Below are positions 10,415 to 18,541 of a DNA stretch of 64,000 nt, piece by piece. This DNA comes from Flavobacterium luteolum (GTDB lineage Bacteria; Bacteroidota; Bacteroidia; Flavobacteriales; Flavobacteriaceae), in contig NZ_CP114286.1 in assembly GCF_027111275.1 (NCBI RefSeq), forward strand, positions 4,450,501 through 4,514,500, given 5' to 3'. The position numbers were made by a program, and so were the translations under genes. The notes beneath the pieces are model-generated. The model was not told the DNA's origin. It searched no databases and saw nothing but the letters and a program-made list of their open reading frames with translations. Numbering within the stretch: the stretch's first letter is position 1; the number at the start of each line of letters is the position of its first letter.

Positions 10415-11590
10415 ATGAAGAAAGTAAAATTGTGTCTGACATTTATGTTAGCAGGACTCGTATTGCTTAGCTGCAACAATAAAAAAAATAATCCTGAAGA
10501 AAAGGAAAGCGAAGTCGCCTCAATAGAAAAAAGAGAAATCTGGACAAAAGATCAGGCCAATAAATGGTACGCAGAACAGCCTTGGTTGGTTGGCGCAAAT
10601 TATTCTCCTAGCACAGCTATAAATCAGTTAGAGATGTGGCAGGAAGATACTTTTGACCCAAAACGAATTGATCAGGAATTGGGCTGGGCCGAAGGTCTTG
10701 GTATGAATGTAATGCGCGTATATCTGCATGATTTATTGCATCAGCAAGATGCGGAAGGACTTTATAAGCGCATGGATCAGTTTTTAGAAATCGCTGATAA
10801 ACATCACATAAAAACCCTTTTTGTTTTGTTTGATTCTTGTTGGGATCCGTTTCCAGCTTTAGGAAAACAGCGTGCTCCAAAGCCGCATACGCATAATTCA
10901 GGTTGGATGCAGGCTCCGGGACAAAAGGCGCTTCAGGATAAAACGCAATATCCACGCTTAGAGAAATATGTAAAAGAAACGGTTTCTCATTTTAAAGATG
11001 ACAAACGTATTTTAGGCTGGGATGTTTGGAACGAACCAGATAACATGACGGGACCATCTTATGAAAAAGTAGAAATTAAAAACAAAGTCGATTTGATTTT
11101 ACCGCTTTTAAAAGATGTTTTTGTGTGGGCGAGAGAAAGCAATCCTTCTCAGCCATTGACTTCTGGCGTTTGGGTAGGAGATTGGAGCAACGAAGCGAAG
11201 ATGAAACCAATGCACAAAATGCAGATCGAGCAGTCTGATATTGTTTCTTTTCATAATTACAACACACCTCAGGATTTTGAAAAAGTAATCAAACAATTAC
11301 AGCGTTACGGAAAACCATTAATCTGTACAGAATATATGGCTAGACCAAACGGAAGCACTTTTGAAGGGTTTCTTCCAATTGCTAGAAAATACAACGTAGG
11401 AATGATCAATTGGGGATTTGTAGACGGAAAAACACAAACGAAATACGCCTGGGACAGTTGGACAAAAACATACACCGCAGAGCCAAAATTATGGTTTCAC
11501 GATGTATTACACACAGATGGAACGCCATACATTCAGGCGGAAACCGATTTGATTAAAAAGATGACTGCTGAGGCGAATAAGAAGAATTAG
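10415..11590 (+). CDS. Clan GH-A (GH5-like) glycoside hydrolase, lipoprotein
   Basis: A 391-residue lipoprotein (lipobox near LVLLSC, then a charged linker) with a TIM-barrel hydrolase domain. Likely catalytic residues are visible: acid/base Glu207 in GWDVWNEPDN and nucleophile Glu306 in PLICTEYMARP, the spacing expected for clan GH-A retaining enzymes. FDSCWDPFPALGKQRAPKPH is a conserved barrel segment. Such proteins are often labelled cellulase-family or 1,4-beta-xylanase, but the exact GH family is uncertain. Lipid anchoring suggests a cell-surface or periplasmic location. In this PUL it is a candidate backbone-cleaving enzyme (inference). Confidence 0.8.
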   Translation: MKKVKLCLTFMLAGLVLLSCNNKKNNPEEKESEVASIEKREIWTKDQANKWYAEQPWLVGANYSPSTAINQLEMWQEDTFDPKRIDQELGWAEGLGMNVMRVYLHDLLHQQDAEGLYKRMDQFLEIADKHHIKTLFVLFDSCWDPFPALGKQRAPKPHTHNSGWMQAPGQKALQDKTQYPRLEKYVKETVSHFKDDKRILGWDVWNEPDNMTGPSYEKVEIKNKVDLILPLLKDVFVWARESNPSQPLTSGVWVGDWSNEAKMKPMHKMQIEQSDIVSFHNYNTPQDFEKVIKQLQRYGKPLICTEYMARPNGSTFEGFLPIARKYNVGMINWGFVDGKTQTKYAWDSWTKTYTAEPKLWFHDVLHTDGTPYIQAETDLIKKMTAEANKKN

Positions 11591-11597
11591 ATAATGT

Positions 11598-11688
11598 GTC
11601 AATTTGATAATTAGATAATTCTTGAAATGTGTTAATTGACTAATTTTCTAATTACCACATTTTCTCATTTTCTAATTATCAAATTGAC
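11598..11688. repeat. 17-bp inverted repeat, same family as 1194-1244
   Basis: GTCAATTTGATAATTAG (11598-11614) is the exact reverse complement of 11672-11688. It differs from the unit at 1194-1210 by one base. The interior contains further copies of the ATTGACTAATT/ATTATC theme, so the RNA would fold into an extended AT-rich structure between two PUL genes. Confidence 0.7.
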
Positions 11689-11713
11689 TAATTATCACAT
11701 TAAAAAATAACTT

Positions 11714-12736
11714 ATGAAAACAACAAAGAACTTATTTTTTCTAATGATGATTCTGGTTGGATTTTCCACGAAAGCGCAACAACCAGATCCTCCTGGACAG
11801 GTAAAAGGAAATGAAAAATCAAAAAACGAAGCCTATCTTTTTGCGCATATGACGCATAACGATTACGGCAGATTATATTATTCTGTTAGTTTGGATGGAC
11901 TTCATTGGGAAAATCTGAACAATGGAAAACGCGTTTTTGAAGATTACAAAGGACATCCCGATATCTGCAAAGGCCCAGACGGGAAATATTACATTGCAGG
12001 AAATACAGGAGACGATGCCAAAAGCATTAATATTTGGGTTTCGGATGATTTAATCACTTGGAAAAAACATTCTGATTATACGCCCGATTTAAAAAGTACG
12101 CCAGATTATTCAAACGCTTTGCAGAGAATTGGTGCTCCAAAATTGTATTACGATAACGATTCTCAAAAGTTCATCATGACTTGGCATACGCCACATTTGG
12201 AAGGAACCAAAGAAGATGGAGAACGTTATTGGGCAAGCCAGCGTACCTTGTATGTTTTGTCTAAAGATTTAAAAACTTTCGAAGGAACGCCAAAACGTTT
12301 ATTCGATTGGGATATGGGAACGATTGATGTTTTTATTCGTAAAGTTGGTGATTCTTATTACGCCGTGATTAAAGACGAAACGTATCCAACTTTGTATTGG
12401 ACAACCGGAAAAACCATCCGAATTGCCAAATCAAAAAATCTTTTAGGACCTTATTCTTTGCCTCAGCCATCTATCAGTCCAAACTTTAGAGAAGCGCCAA
12501 TGTTAATTCCTTCTCCAGATGACAAAATATGGTACATGTATTACGAGCAATATCCAGGTGTTTCCTACGGATTATCGATTGCAGATAACCTAAACGGACC
12601 TTGGTTTCAAGCCTCAGGCTACACTTTTTTCTCAGATTGGGACAAATACAGTCTCCCAGAAAAAGTACGCCACGGCTGCATGATTACAATCTCTAAAAAA
12701 GAATACGACAGTTTGGTGAAGAAATTCGGGAAATAA
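11714..12736 (+). CDS. GH43-like five-bladed beta-propeller hydrolase, exported
   Basis: A 340-residue exported protein (signal peptide ending near FSTKAQ). Repeating blade motifs such as GRLYYSVSLDGLHWENL, GKYYIAGNTGDDAKSINIWVSDDLITWKKH and KIWYMYYEQY point to a five-bladed propeller of the GH43/GH32/GH117 superfamily. Candidate catalytic acids are Asp in GTIDVFIRK and Glu in FREAPMLI. The N-terminal Asp motif usual in GH43 is not clear-cut: the first blade reads FAHMTHNDYGRL. I therefore call it GH43-like rather than naming a subfamily. It probably removes side-chain sugars such as L-arabinose (inference). Followed by a long stem-loop. Confidence 0.7.
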   Translation: MKTTKNLFFLMMILVGFSTKAQQPDPPGQVKGNEKSKNEAYLFAHMTHNDYGRLYYSVSLDGLHWENLNNGKRVFEDYKGHPDICKGPDGKYYIAGNTGDDAKSINIWVSDDLITWKKHSDYTPDLKSTPDYSNALQRIGAPKLYYDNDSQKFIMTWHTPHLEGTKEDGERYWASQRTLYVLSKDLKTFEGTPKRLFDWDMGTIDVFIRKVGDSYYAVIKDETYPTLYWTTGKTIRIAKSKNLLGPYSLPQPSISPNFREAPMLIPSPDDKIWYMYYEQYPGVSYGLSIADNLNGPWFQASGYTFFSDWDKYSLPEKVRHGCMITISKKEYDSLVKKFGK

Positions 12737-12829
12737 TGGTGAATTGTAAATTGTTAATGGTGAATTATTTTCAAACTTCATTTTTGCAACTCCATATAAT
12801 TCACAATTCACAATTTACCATTCACAATT
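12735..12829. repeat. 34-bp imperfect stem-loop (AATTGTGAATTG family)
   Basis: Bases 12735-12768 pair with 12796-12829 over 34 positions with only four mismatches, leaving a 27-base loop. The left arm begins inside the stop codon of the upstream gene. A single related arm lies at 38404-38436 behind an unrelated gene, so this is a dispersed element. Confidence 0.75.
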
Positions 12830-12863
12830 AAAAAAATGGTTAGTTAAGTTAGTTTAGTTCAGC

Positions 12864-12899
12864 AATTATCGGGCTTATGTGGAGATGAGCCCGGTAATT
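12864..12899 (+). terminator. Stem-loop, possible intra-operon terminator
   Basis: AATTATCGGGCT (12864-12875) pairs with AGCCCGGTAATT (12888-12899) with one wobble pair and a 12-base loop, followed by CATTTTG. The T-tract is weak, so it may only partly terminate transcription or may stabilise the upstream mRNA. Confidence 0.45.
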
Positions 12900-12937
12900 C
12901 ATTTTGATTTAGAAGAAATATTACGGTAAATATCTTC

Positions 12938-13057
12938 ACCATATAAGTTACATAAGTTCATATTAAGTCTTGCCTTAAGTAAAAGTAAAAACTTATATGC
13001 TCTTGGCATTTTTTTTTAGCGAGTTAAACTAAAATGAACTTACATGACTTATATGGT
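12938..13057. repeat. 120-bp element with near-perfect 24-bp terminal inverted repeats
   Basis: The ends 12938-12961 and 13034-13057 are inverted copies of 24 bases with three mismatches (outer sequence ACCATATAAGT). The interior has no coding capacity. The size and structure resemble a small non-autonomous palindromic element or REP-like unit. It sits directly upstream of the GH2 gene and could supply or disrupt its regulation. Confidence 0.6.
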
Positions 13058-13089
13058 TTAAAAAACTTACAAGTATAAAAATATAAAGC

Positions 13090-14898
13090 ATGAAAAGAAA
13101 AAGTATCCTTTTTTTAGCCTTGTTATCCATGTTTGCAGTAAATGCGCAATGGAAACCACAAGGTGATAAAATCAAGACCAAATGGGCAGAGCAGGTTGAT
13201 CCGAAGAAAACTTTACCCGAATATCCCCGTCCGATTATGGAGCGCGGCCAATGGAAAAATCTGAATGGTTTGTGGAATTATAGCATTCAAGAGTTTGGAA
13301 AAGCCGCGCCTTCAAAATATGACGGGCAGATTCTGGTTCCGTTTGCAGCCGAATCGAGTTTGTCTGGCGTGATGAAAGAAGTTGGTGCTAAAAATGAACT
13401 TTGGTACGAAACTCAATTTTCGATTGAATCGGGCTGGAATGGAAAAAACATCCTTTTGCATTTCGGAGCTGTCGATTGGAAAACAGAAGTTTTTGTGAAT
13501 GATGTAAAAGTGGGTTCGCATACGGGAGGTTATACGCCGTTTTCGTTTGACATTACGCCTTTCATCCAAAAAGGGAAAAATCAAAAGCTAGTTGTAAAAG
13601 TTTGGGATCCTTCCAACGATGGGCCTCAACCAAGAGGAAAACAAGTTAAAAATCCAGAAGGAATTTGGTACACGCCTGTTACCGGAATCTGGCAAACGGT
13701 TTGGATTGAGCCTGTTAATGCTAAAAACATTGCAGCATTAAAAACAACGCCAAATATTGATCAAAATACGATTAGTATAAAAGCTGAGGTAAATGGAGCA
13801 GAAAAAGGCGATTTAGTAGAAATTTCTGTTTTCGATAACGGAAAAGAAATCGCTAAAGAAAAAGCGGTTGTGGGAGAAAGCAATGATATTGTTTTGAATA
13901 ATCCGAAACTGTGGTCGCCTGAAAGTCCGTTTTTATATCAGACTAAAATTCGCTTAATCAGCAAAAACAAAGTGATTGATGAGGTGAAAAGTTATTTTGC
14001 GATGCGAAAAATTTCGTCTAAACGCGATGAAAATGGAATCGTGAGAATGCAGTTAAATAACAAAGATTATTTTCAATTCGGACCTCTTGACCAAGGCTGG
14101 TGGCCAGATGGCTTGTACACCGCGCCAACTGACGAAGCTTTGAAATATGATATTATTAAAACCAAAGAACTAGGATTTAATATGATTCGTAAACACGTAA
14201 AAGTCGAGCCGGAGCGCTGGTATACGCATTGCGATCAGTTGGGAATTTTGGTTTGGCAAGATATGCCAAGTGGAGACGATCAGTCAGTTTGGCAAAATAG
14301 AAAGTATTTTGAAGGAACAGAATTACAGCGTTCGGCAAAATCAGAAGAAATCTACAGAAAAGAGTGGCGCGAAATTATGGATCATCTGTATTCCTACCCA
14401 AGTATTGTGGTTTGGGTTCCGTTTAACGAAGCTTGGGGACAATTTAAAACTGTTGAAATTACAGAATGGACAAAAAATCATGATGCAACACGTCTGATTA
14501 ATTCTGCGAGTGGAGGAAATCACTTTCAAACGGGAGATATATTAGATTTACACAATTATCCTGGTCCAGATATGTATTTGTACGATGCGAGAAGAGTTAC
14601 AGTCTTGGGAGAGTATGGCGGAATCGGTCTTCCGTTAGAAGGACATCTTTGGAAAGCAAATGACAACTGGGGTTATATCAAATTTAAAAATGAGGCAGAA
14701 GTTACCGCCGAATACAAAAAGTACGCGGAAATGCTTCGAAAATACGTTAAAACGGGATTCTCGGCTGCAGTCTATACTCAAACAACCGATGTTGAAGGCG
14801 AAGTAAACGGTTTTATGACCTACGATAGAAAAGTGGATAAAATGGATTTTAAAGCTGTGAACAAAATTAATACGGAGGTTATCAATGCTTTGAATTAG
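13090..14898 (+). CDS. Glycoside hydrolase family 2 enzyme (beta-galactosidase/glucuronidase type)
   Basis: A 602-residue exported GH2 enzyme (signal peptide ending near FAVNAQ). Domains run in the GH2 order: N-terminal sugar-binding jelly roll (about 40-210; RPIMERGQWKNLNGLWNYS, VNDVKVGSHTGGYTPFSFDIT), a short Ig-like domain (about 210-310), and a TIM barrel. Candidate catalytic residues are acid/base Glu447 in WVPFNEAWGQF and nucleophile Glu508 in TVLGEYGGIG. It is much shorter than LacZ, lacking the large C-terminal domains, like many PUL GH2 enzymes. The exact substrate (beta-galactoside, beta-glucuronide or other) cannot be set from sequence; galactosides would fit the aldose epimerase downstream. 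Confidence 0.9.
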   Translation: MKRKSILFLALLSMFAVNAQWKPQGDKIKTKWAEQVDPKKTLPEYPRPIMERGQWKNLNGLWNYSIQEFGKAAPSKYDGQILVPFAAESSLSGVMKEVGAKNELWYETQFSIESGWNGKNILLHFGAVDWKTEVFVNDVKVGSHTGGYTPFSFDITPFIQKGKNQKLVVKVWDPSNDGPQPRGKQVKNPEGIWYTPVTGIWQTVWIEPVNAKNIAALKTTPNIDQNTISIKAEVNGAEKGDLVEISVFDNGKEIAKEKAVVGESNDIVLNNPKLWSPESPFLYQTKIRLISKNKVIDEVKSYFAMRKISSKRDENGIVRMQLNNKDYFQFGPLDQGWWPDGLYTAPTDEALKYDIIKTKELGFNMIRKHVKVEPERWYTHCDQLGILVWQDMPSGDDQSVWQNRKYFEGTELQRSAKSEEIYRKEWREIMDHLYSYPSIVVWVPFNEAWGQFKTVEITEWTKNHDATRLINSASGGNHFQTGDILDLHNYPGPDMYLYDARRVTVLGEYGGIGLPLEGHLWKANDNWGYIKFKNEAEVTAEYKKYAEMLRKYVKTGFSAAVYTQTTDVEGEVNGFMTYDRKVDKMDFKAVNKINTEVINALN

Positions 14899-14909
14899 AG
14901 TTAAATTTA

Positions 14910-14971
14910 TTTCTCCCGCAGATTTGGCAGATTGCGCTGATAAAAAAGATCTGTAAAATCTGCGAGAGAAA
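14910..14971. repeat. 16-bp inverted repeat (CGCAGATTT family) between GH2 and GH43 genes
   Basis: TTTCTCCCGCAGATTT (14910-14925) pairs with AAATCTGCGAGAGAAA (14956-14971) with one G-T wobble and a 30-base loop. The family resembles the dispersed cgcagatt palindromes I recall from Flavobacterium intergenic DNA. It lies in the 99-base gap within the operon. Confidence 0.65.
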
Positions 14972-14997
14972 ATTCAAAGACTAACAAAAAACTAAAA

Positions 14998-16020
14998 ATG
15001 AAAAAATATCTAATCCTTTTCCTGTTCACAACGATAAGTTTTGCGCAGCAAAAAACATTCACTAATCCAATCCTTCCATCGGGAGCAGATCCTTACAGCA
15101 CATATTACAAGGGTTATTATTACTACACCAACACACTTGGAAACAAATTGGTTTTGTGGAAAACAAAAGACCTTTCGGATATTAAAAATGCAGAAAGCAA
15201 AGTGATTTGGACACCGCCCAAAAACACCAATTATTCAGCAGAACTCTGGGCGCCGGAGTTTCATATTATCAACGGAAAGTGGTATTGCTATTTCGCGGCA
15301 GATAATGGCGATAACAACAATCACAGAATGTATGTTTTAGAAAATAAATCTTCAGATCCGTTTAAAGGGAAGTTTGAATTTAAAGGCAAAATCGCTGCGA
15401 AAACCGATAAATGGGCAATTGACGGAAATGTTTTTGAATATAAAAAACAGCTATACATGATTTGGGCAGGCTGGGAAGGAGACAAAAACGGTCAGCAGAA
15501 CATTTACATTGCCAAAATGAAAAATCCGCTTGAGATTGATGGCGATCGCGTTATGATTTCTGCACCAACAAACGATTGGGAGACACACGGCGCATTGCAT
15601 GATGAGGTGAATCCGCCACAGGTAAATGTGAACGAAGGGCCACAGTTTTTAGAAAGAAACGGAAAAATCTTCATTGTGTTTTCGGCAAGTGGATGCTGGA
15701 CCGATTTCTATGCTTTAGGCTTGTTAACCTTTAACGGTACAGATAATTTGCTAGATGCAAATGCATGGAAGAAATCTCCTGAGCCTATTTTCAAGCAATC
15801 TTCAACCAACAAGGTTTATGCGCCAGGACATAATTCATTCTTTAAATCTCCTGATGGAAAAGAAGATTGGATTTTGTACCACGCCAATTCAAACCCAGGA
15901 GAAGGATGCGGTAACAAAAGATCGCCAAGAATGCAAAAAATAGAATGGGACGCCAACGGTTTTCCAGTTTTGGGCGAACCGGTTAGTGAAGGAACGCCAT
16001 TGGCTATTCCGTCAAATTAA
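14998..16020 (+). CDS. GH43 alpha-L-arabinofuranosidase-type hydrolase, exported
   Basis: A 340-residue exported GH43 enzyme (signal peptide ending ISFAQQ). The three GH43 catalytic acids are visible: general base Asp31 in NPILPSGADPYSTYY, pKa modulator Asp142 in KWAIDGNVFEY, and general acid Glu213 in NVNEGPQFLERN. Blade motifs SAELWAPEFHIINGKWYCYFAAD and HRMYVLEN recall exo-acting alpha-1,5-L-arabinofuranosidases of GH43 subfamily 26 (from memory). It probably trims L-arabinose from arabinan-like side chains. Length is normal for a single-domain GH43. It lies within the PUL operon, 22 bases upstream of the aldose epimerase start. Confidence 0.88.
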   Translation: MKKYLILFLFTTISFAQQKTFTNPILPSGADPYSTYYKGYYYYTNTLGNKLVLWKTKDLSDIKNAESKVIWTPPKNTNYSAELWAPEFHIINGKWYCYFAADNGDNNNHRMYVLENKSSDPFKGKFEFKGKIAAKTDKWAIDGNVFEYKKQLYMIWAGWEGDKNGQQNIYIAKMKNPLEIDGDRVMISAPTNDWETHGALHDEVNPPQVNVNEGPQFLERNGKIFIVFSASGCWTDFYALGLLTFNGTDNLLDANAWKKSPEPIFKQSSTNKVYAPGHNSFFKSPDGKEDWILYHANSNPGEGCGNKRSPRMQKIEWDANGFPVLGEPVSEGTPLAIPSN

Positions 16021-16042
16021 AATCATTTCAAAAAAGATAAAA

Positions 16043-17218
16043 ATGAAAAATATTCAAATTGCTGCAGTTTTGTTGCTTGCACTTTTCCAATTTAACTGTA
16101 AAGACAATAAAAAAGAAAATACGACTTCAAAAGAAAGCTTAGAAACCAAATCAGATTCGATAAAAACGGTTTTAGAGACTAAAAACTTCGATACCATAAT
16201 CGATGGTAAAAAAGTCGGTTTGTATTGGATCGAAAACAAAGATATAAAAGCTGCTTTTACTAACTATGGCGGGCGATTAGTAGGTTTGTGGGTTAAGGAT
16301 AAAAAGGGAAAGCCAACCGATGTCGTAGTCGGAATGAATAGCGTAAAAGGCTTCAAAAACTCAACAGAACCTTACTTTGGTGCTACAATTGGAAGGGTTG
16401 GCAACAGAGTTGCATTAGGCAAATTTACGCTCGAAGGAAAGCACTATCAGATTCCGCTTAATAATGGAAAAAATGCGCTGCACGGTGGTATAAAAGGGTT
16501 TCAAGACGTTGTTTGGAATGCTGAAAAGACAAATGAGAATACGCTGGTTTTTACGTATGCTTCGCCAGATGGAGAACAAGGTTTTCCTGGAAATCTAAAT
16601 GTAAAAGTAACTTATTCTATTACAGATGATCATGCGGTAAAAATGGAATATGAAGCTACAACCGATAAAACTACGATTGTCAATTTAACCAATCATGCCT
16701 TTTTCAATTTGAATGGAGAAGGAAGCGGAACAACTTTAAATCATGAATTACAGATTTACGGAGATAAATTTACACCCGTTGATGAAGGTTTGATTCCGAC
16801 TGGAGAATTGAAATCGGTAAAAAATACACCATTCGATTTTACATCAAAACATAAAATTGGCGAAAGAATAGAAGCCAAAGACGAACAGCTGAAATTCGGA
16901 AAAGGTTATGACCATAATTATGTGCTTAATGGGACTAAAAAAGACGGATTTATACATGCGGTAACGATTAAAGGTGATGTTTCAGGTATTACTTTAGATA
17001 TTTACACAGAAGAGCCTGGACTACAATTTTATAGTGGAAACTTCATGCAAAGCAAAAATACCTTTAAATCAGGTGCTAAAGATGATTTTAGGACTGCTTT
17101 CGCCTTAGAAACACAACACTTCCCAGATGCGCCAAATAAGCCAAAATTCCCTCAAATAACTTTAAAAGCAGGAGAGAAGTACCATACAGTTTCTTTGTAT
17201 CAATTTTCGGCAAAATAG
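16043..17218 (+). CDS. galM: Aldose 1-epimerase (GalM family), lipoprotein
   Basis: Mutarotase interconverting alpha and beta anomers of aldoses released by the hydrolases. I start it at ATG 16043 because this gives a lipoprotein signal (MKNIQIAAVLLLALFQFNC); a start at 15986 would overlap the preceding gene by 35 bases and bury the signal. Family motifs: FTNYGGRLVGLWVKD, EPYFGATIGRVGNRV, NNGKNALHGGIKGFQ, catalytic His in LTNHAFFNLNGEG, LKFGKGYDHNYVL, and catalytic Glu in FALETQHFPDAPN. The sequence is complete (391 residues). Periplasmic or outer-membrane location is inferred from the lipobox. Last enzyme before a longer spacer, and probably part of the PUL operon. Confidence 0.93.
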   Translation: MKNIQIAAVLLLALFQFNCKDNKKENTTSKESLETKSDSIKTVLETKNFDTIIDGKKVGLYWIENKDIKAAFTNYGGRLVGLWVKDKKGKPTDVVVGMNSVKGFKNSTEPYFGATIGRVGNRVALGKFTLEGKHYQIPLNNGKNALHGGIKGFQDVVWNAEKTNENTLVFTYASPDGEQGFPGNLNVKVTYSITDDHAVKMEYEATTDKTTIVNLTNHAFFNLNGEGSGTTLNHELQIYGDKFTPVDEGLIPTGELKSVKNTPFDFTSKHKIGERIEAKDEQLKFGKGYDHNYVLNGTKKDGFIHAVTIKGDVSGITLDIYTEEPGLQFYSGNFMQSKNTFKSGAKDDFRTAFALETQHFPDAPNKPKFPQITLKAGEKYHTVSLYQFSAK

Positions 17219-17414
17219 TAATGAGTTTTGAGTTGGAAATTAAGAGTTGAAAAACGTTATGTGAAAGACTTTTTTGTGAAAAGTAAAAAGGGCTTTTTTG
17301 AAGCGAAATGACGGATTTTTAACAAAATTTGCGTCATAGAGGTTTTCTATAGTGTTATTTTAACTAATTGATTTTTAGCTTTTAAATTGATTTAATTAAA
17401 TAAAAAGTTTAACA

Positions 17415-18395
17415 ATGAAAATAAAAAAGTATTTTACGCTTTTAAGTATGTTTTGTGTCTTTATTTGTTGTTCTCAAGACAAAGAAACGGTTAAAAAAAC
17501 GACTTCAAAAGAGCAACCAATCTTGTTGGCAGATCCAACTATTTTTTATGAAAATGGAGTTTATTATTTGTACGGAACAACCACGGGAGATTTTCCTAAT
17601 GGAGAAGGTTTTCAAGTGTACACTTCTTCCGATTTGAAAAAATGGAAAGGTCCTGTTGGAGCGCAAAATGGACTGGCATTAAAAAAAGGAGATGCTTATG
17701 GAACGAAAGGTTTTTGGGCGCCGCAAGTTTTTAAAAGCAACAATAAGTTTTATATGATTTATACTGCCGATGAGAATATAGCCATTGCAAGCAGCGATAG
17801 TCCGCTTGGACCATTTAAAAACGATTCTAAGGCTTCAATGTTTAATTCGGGCAAACAGATTGATCCTTTCTTTTTTGTTGATCAGGACGGCAAAAAATAC
17901 CTTTATCACGTGCGTTTGACTAATGGAAACCGAATTTTTGTGGCTGAATTGAATGATGATTTCTCTGGAATAAAAGAAGAAACGCTGAAAGAATGTATTT
18001 CTGGTGTTCTTCCGTGGGAAAACACACAGAATGTTTCGTGGCCAGTTACAGAAGGTCCGACAGTTTTAAAACACAATAATCTGTATTATATGATTTATTC
18101 TGCAAACGATTTTAGAAATCCCGATTATGCAGTGGGTTATGCGACAGCTACAAGTCCAATGGGACCTTGGGAAAAAGCAGCTGAAAGTCCGATGATTAGC
18201 AGAAAAGATGTTGGCATAAATGGAGTAGGTCACGGTGATGTTTTCTATGATAAAAACGGAAAAATGAAATATGTACTGCATACGCATTATAGCAATAGCG
18301 GTGTTTCTCCAAGAAAAGCGGCAATAATCGATATTGGTTTTGAAGGAAATAAAATCAAAGCAGATGCGAAAAGTTTTGTTTTGCTAACGGAATAA
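17415..18395 (+). CDS. GH43 glycoside hydrolase, lipoprotein
   Basis: A 326-residue GH43 enzyme with a lipobox (VFICC, Cys18 or 19). Catalytic acids are seen as Asp40 in ILLADPTIFYENGVYYLYG, Asp in KQIDPFFFVDQDGKKYLYH, and Glu in PVTEGPTVLKHNNLYYMIYS. Blades such as TKGFWAPQVFKSNNKFYMIYTADENIAIA confirm the five-bladed propeller. It is an arabinofuranosidase, arabinanase or xylosidase; the choice cannot be made by eye. Separated from galM by 196 AT-rich bases without a clear terminator, so it may be read from the PUL promoter or from its own. A strong terminator at 18423-18455 closes the PUL. Confidence 0.87.
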   Translation: MKIKKYFTLLSMFCVFICCSQDKETVKKTTSKEQPILLADPTIFYENGVYYLYGTTTGDFPNGEGFQVYTSSDLKKWKGPVGAQNGLALKKGDAYGTKGFWAPQVFKSNNKFYMIYTADENIAIASSDSPLGPFKNDSKASMFNSGKQIDPFFFVDQDGKKYLYHVRLTNGNRIFVAELNDDFSGIKEETLKECISGVLPWENTQNVSWPVTEGPTVLKHNNLYYMIYSANDFRNPDYAVGYATATSPMGPWEKAAESPMISRKDVGINGVGHGDVFYDKNGKMKYVLHTHYSNSGVSPRKAAIIDIGFEGNKIKADAKSFVLLTE

Positions 18396-18422
18396 AACTT
18401 GTGATTTTAGAGTTGATAACGT

Positions 18423-18455
18423 GGGCTGACTTGTTTTTGAGTCAGCCCTTTTTTT
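18423..18455 (+). terminator. Rho-independent terminator closing the PUL
   Basis: GGGCTGACT (18423-18431) pairs perfectly with AGTCAGCCC (18440-18448) and is followed by seven T residues. It lies 28 bases after the last GH43 gene. Confidence 0.9.
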
Positions 18456-18541
18456 AACATTTTAACCTGCTTTTAACATAGATGCAACTTTAATATTGTC
18501 TATTTCAGTTCAGATTCGTACATTGTTGAAAATTATAAATC

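Noticed and set aside
10617..10955. Minus-strand ORF of 112 residues inside the GH-A hydrolase gene
   Set aside because: The plus-strand frame has catalytic motifs and a lipoprotein signal; the antisense frame shows no family features.
15986..16042. Longer N-terminus for the aldose epimerase
   Set aside because: It would overlap the GH43 gene by 35 bases and place 19 extra residues before a normal lipoprotein signal peptide.
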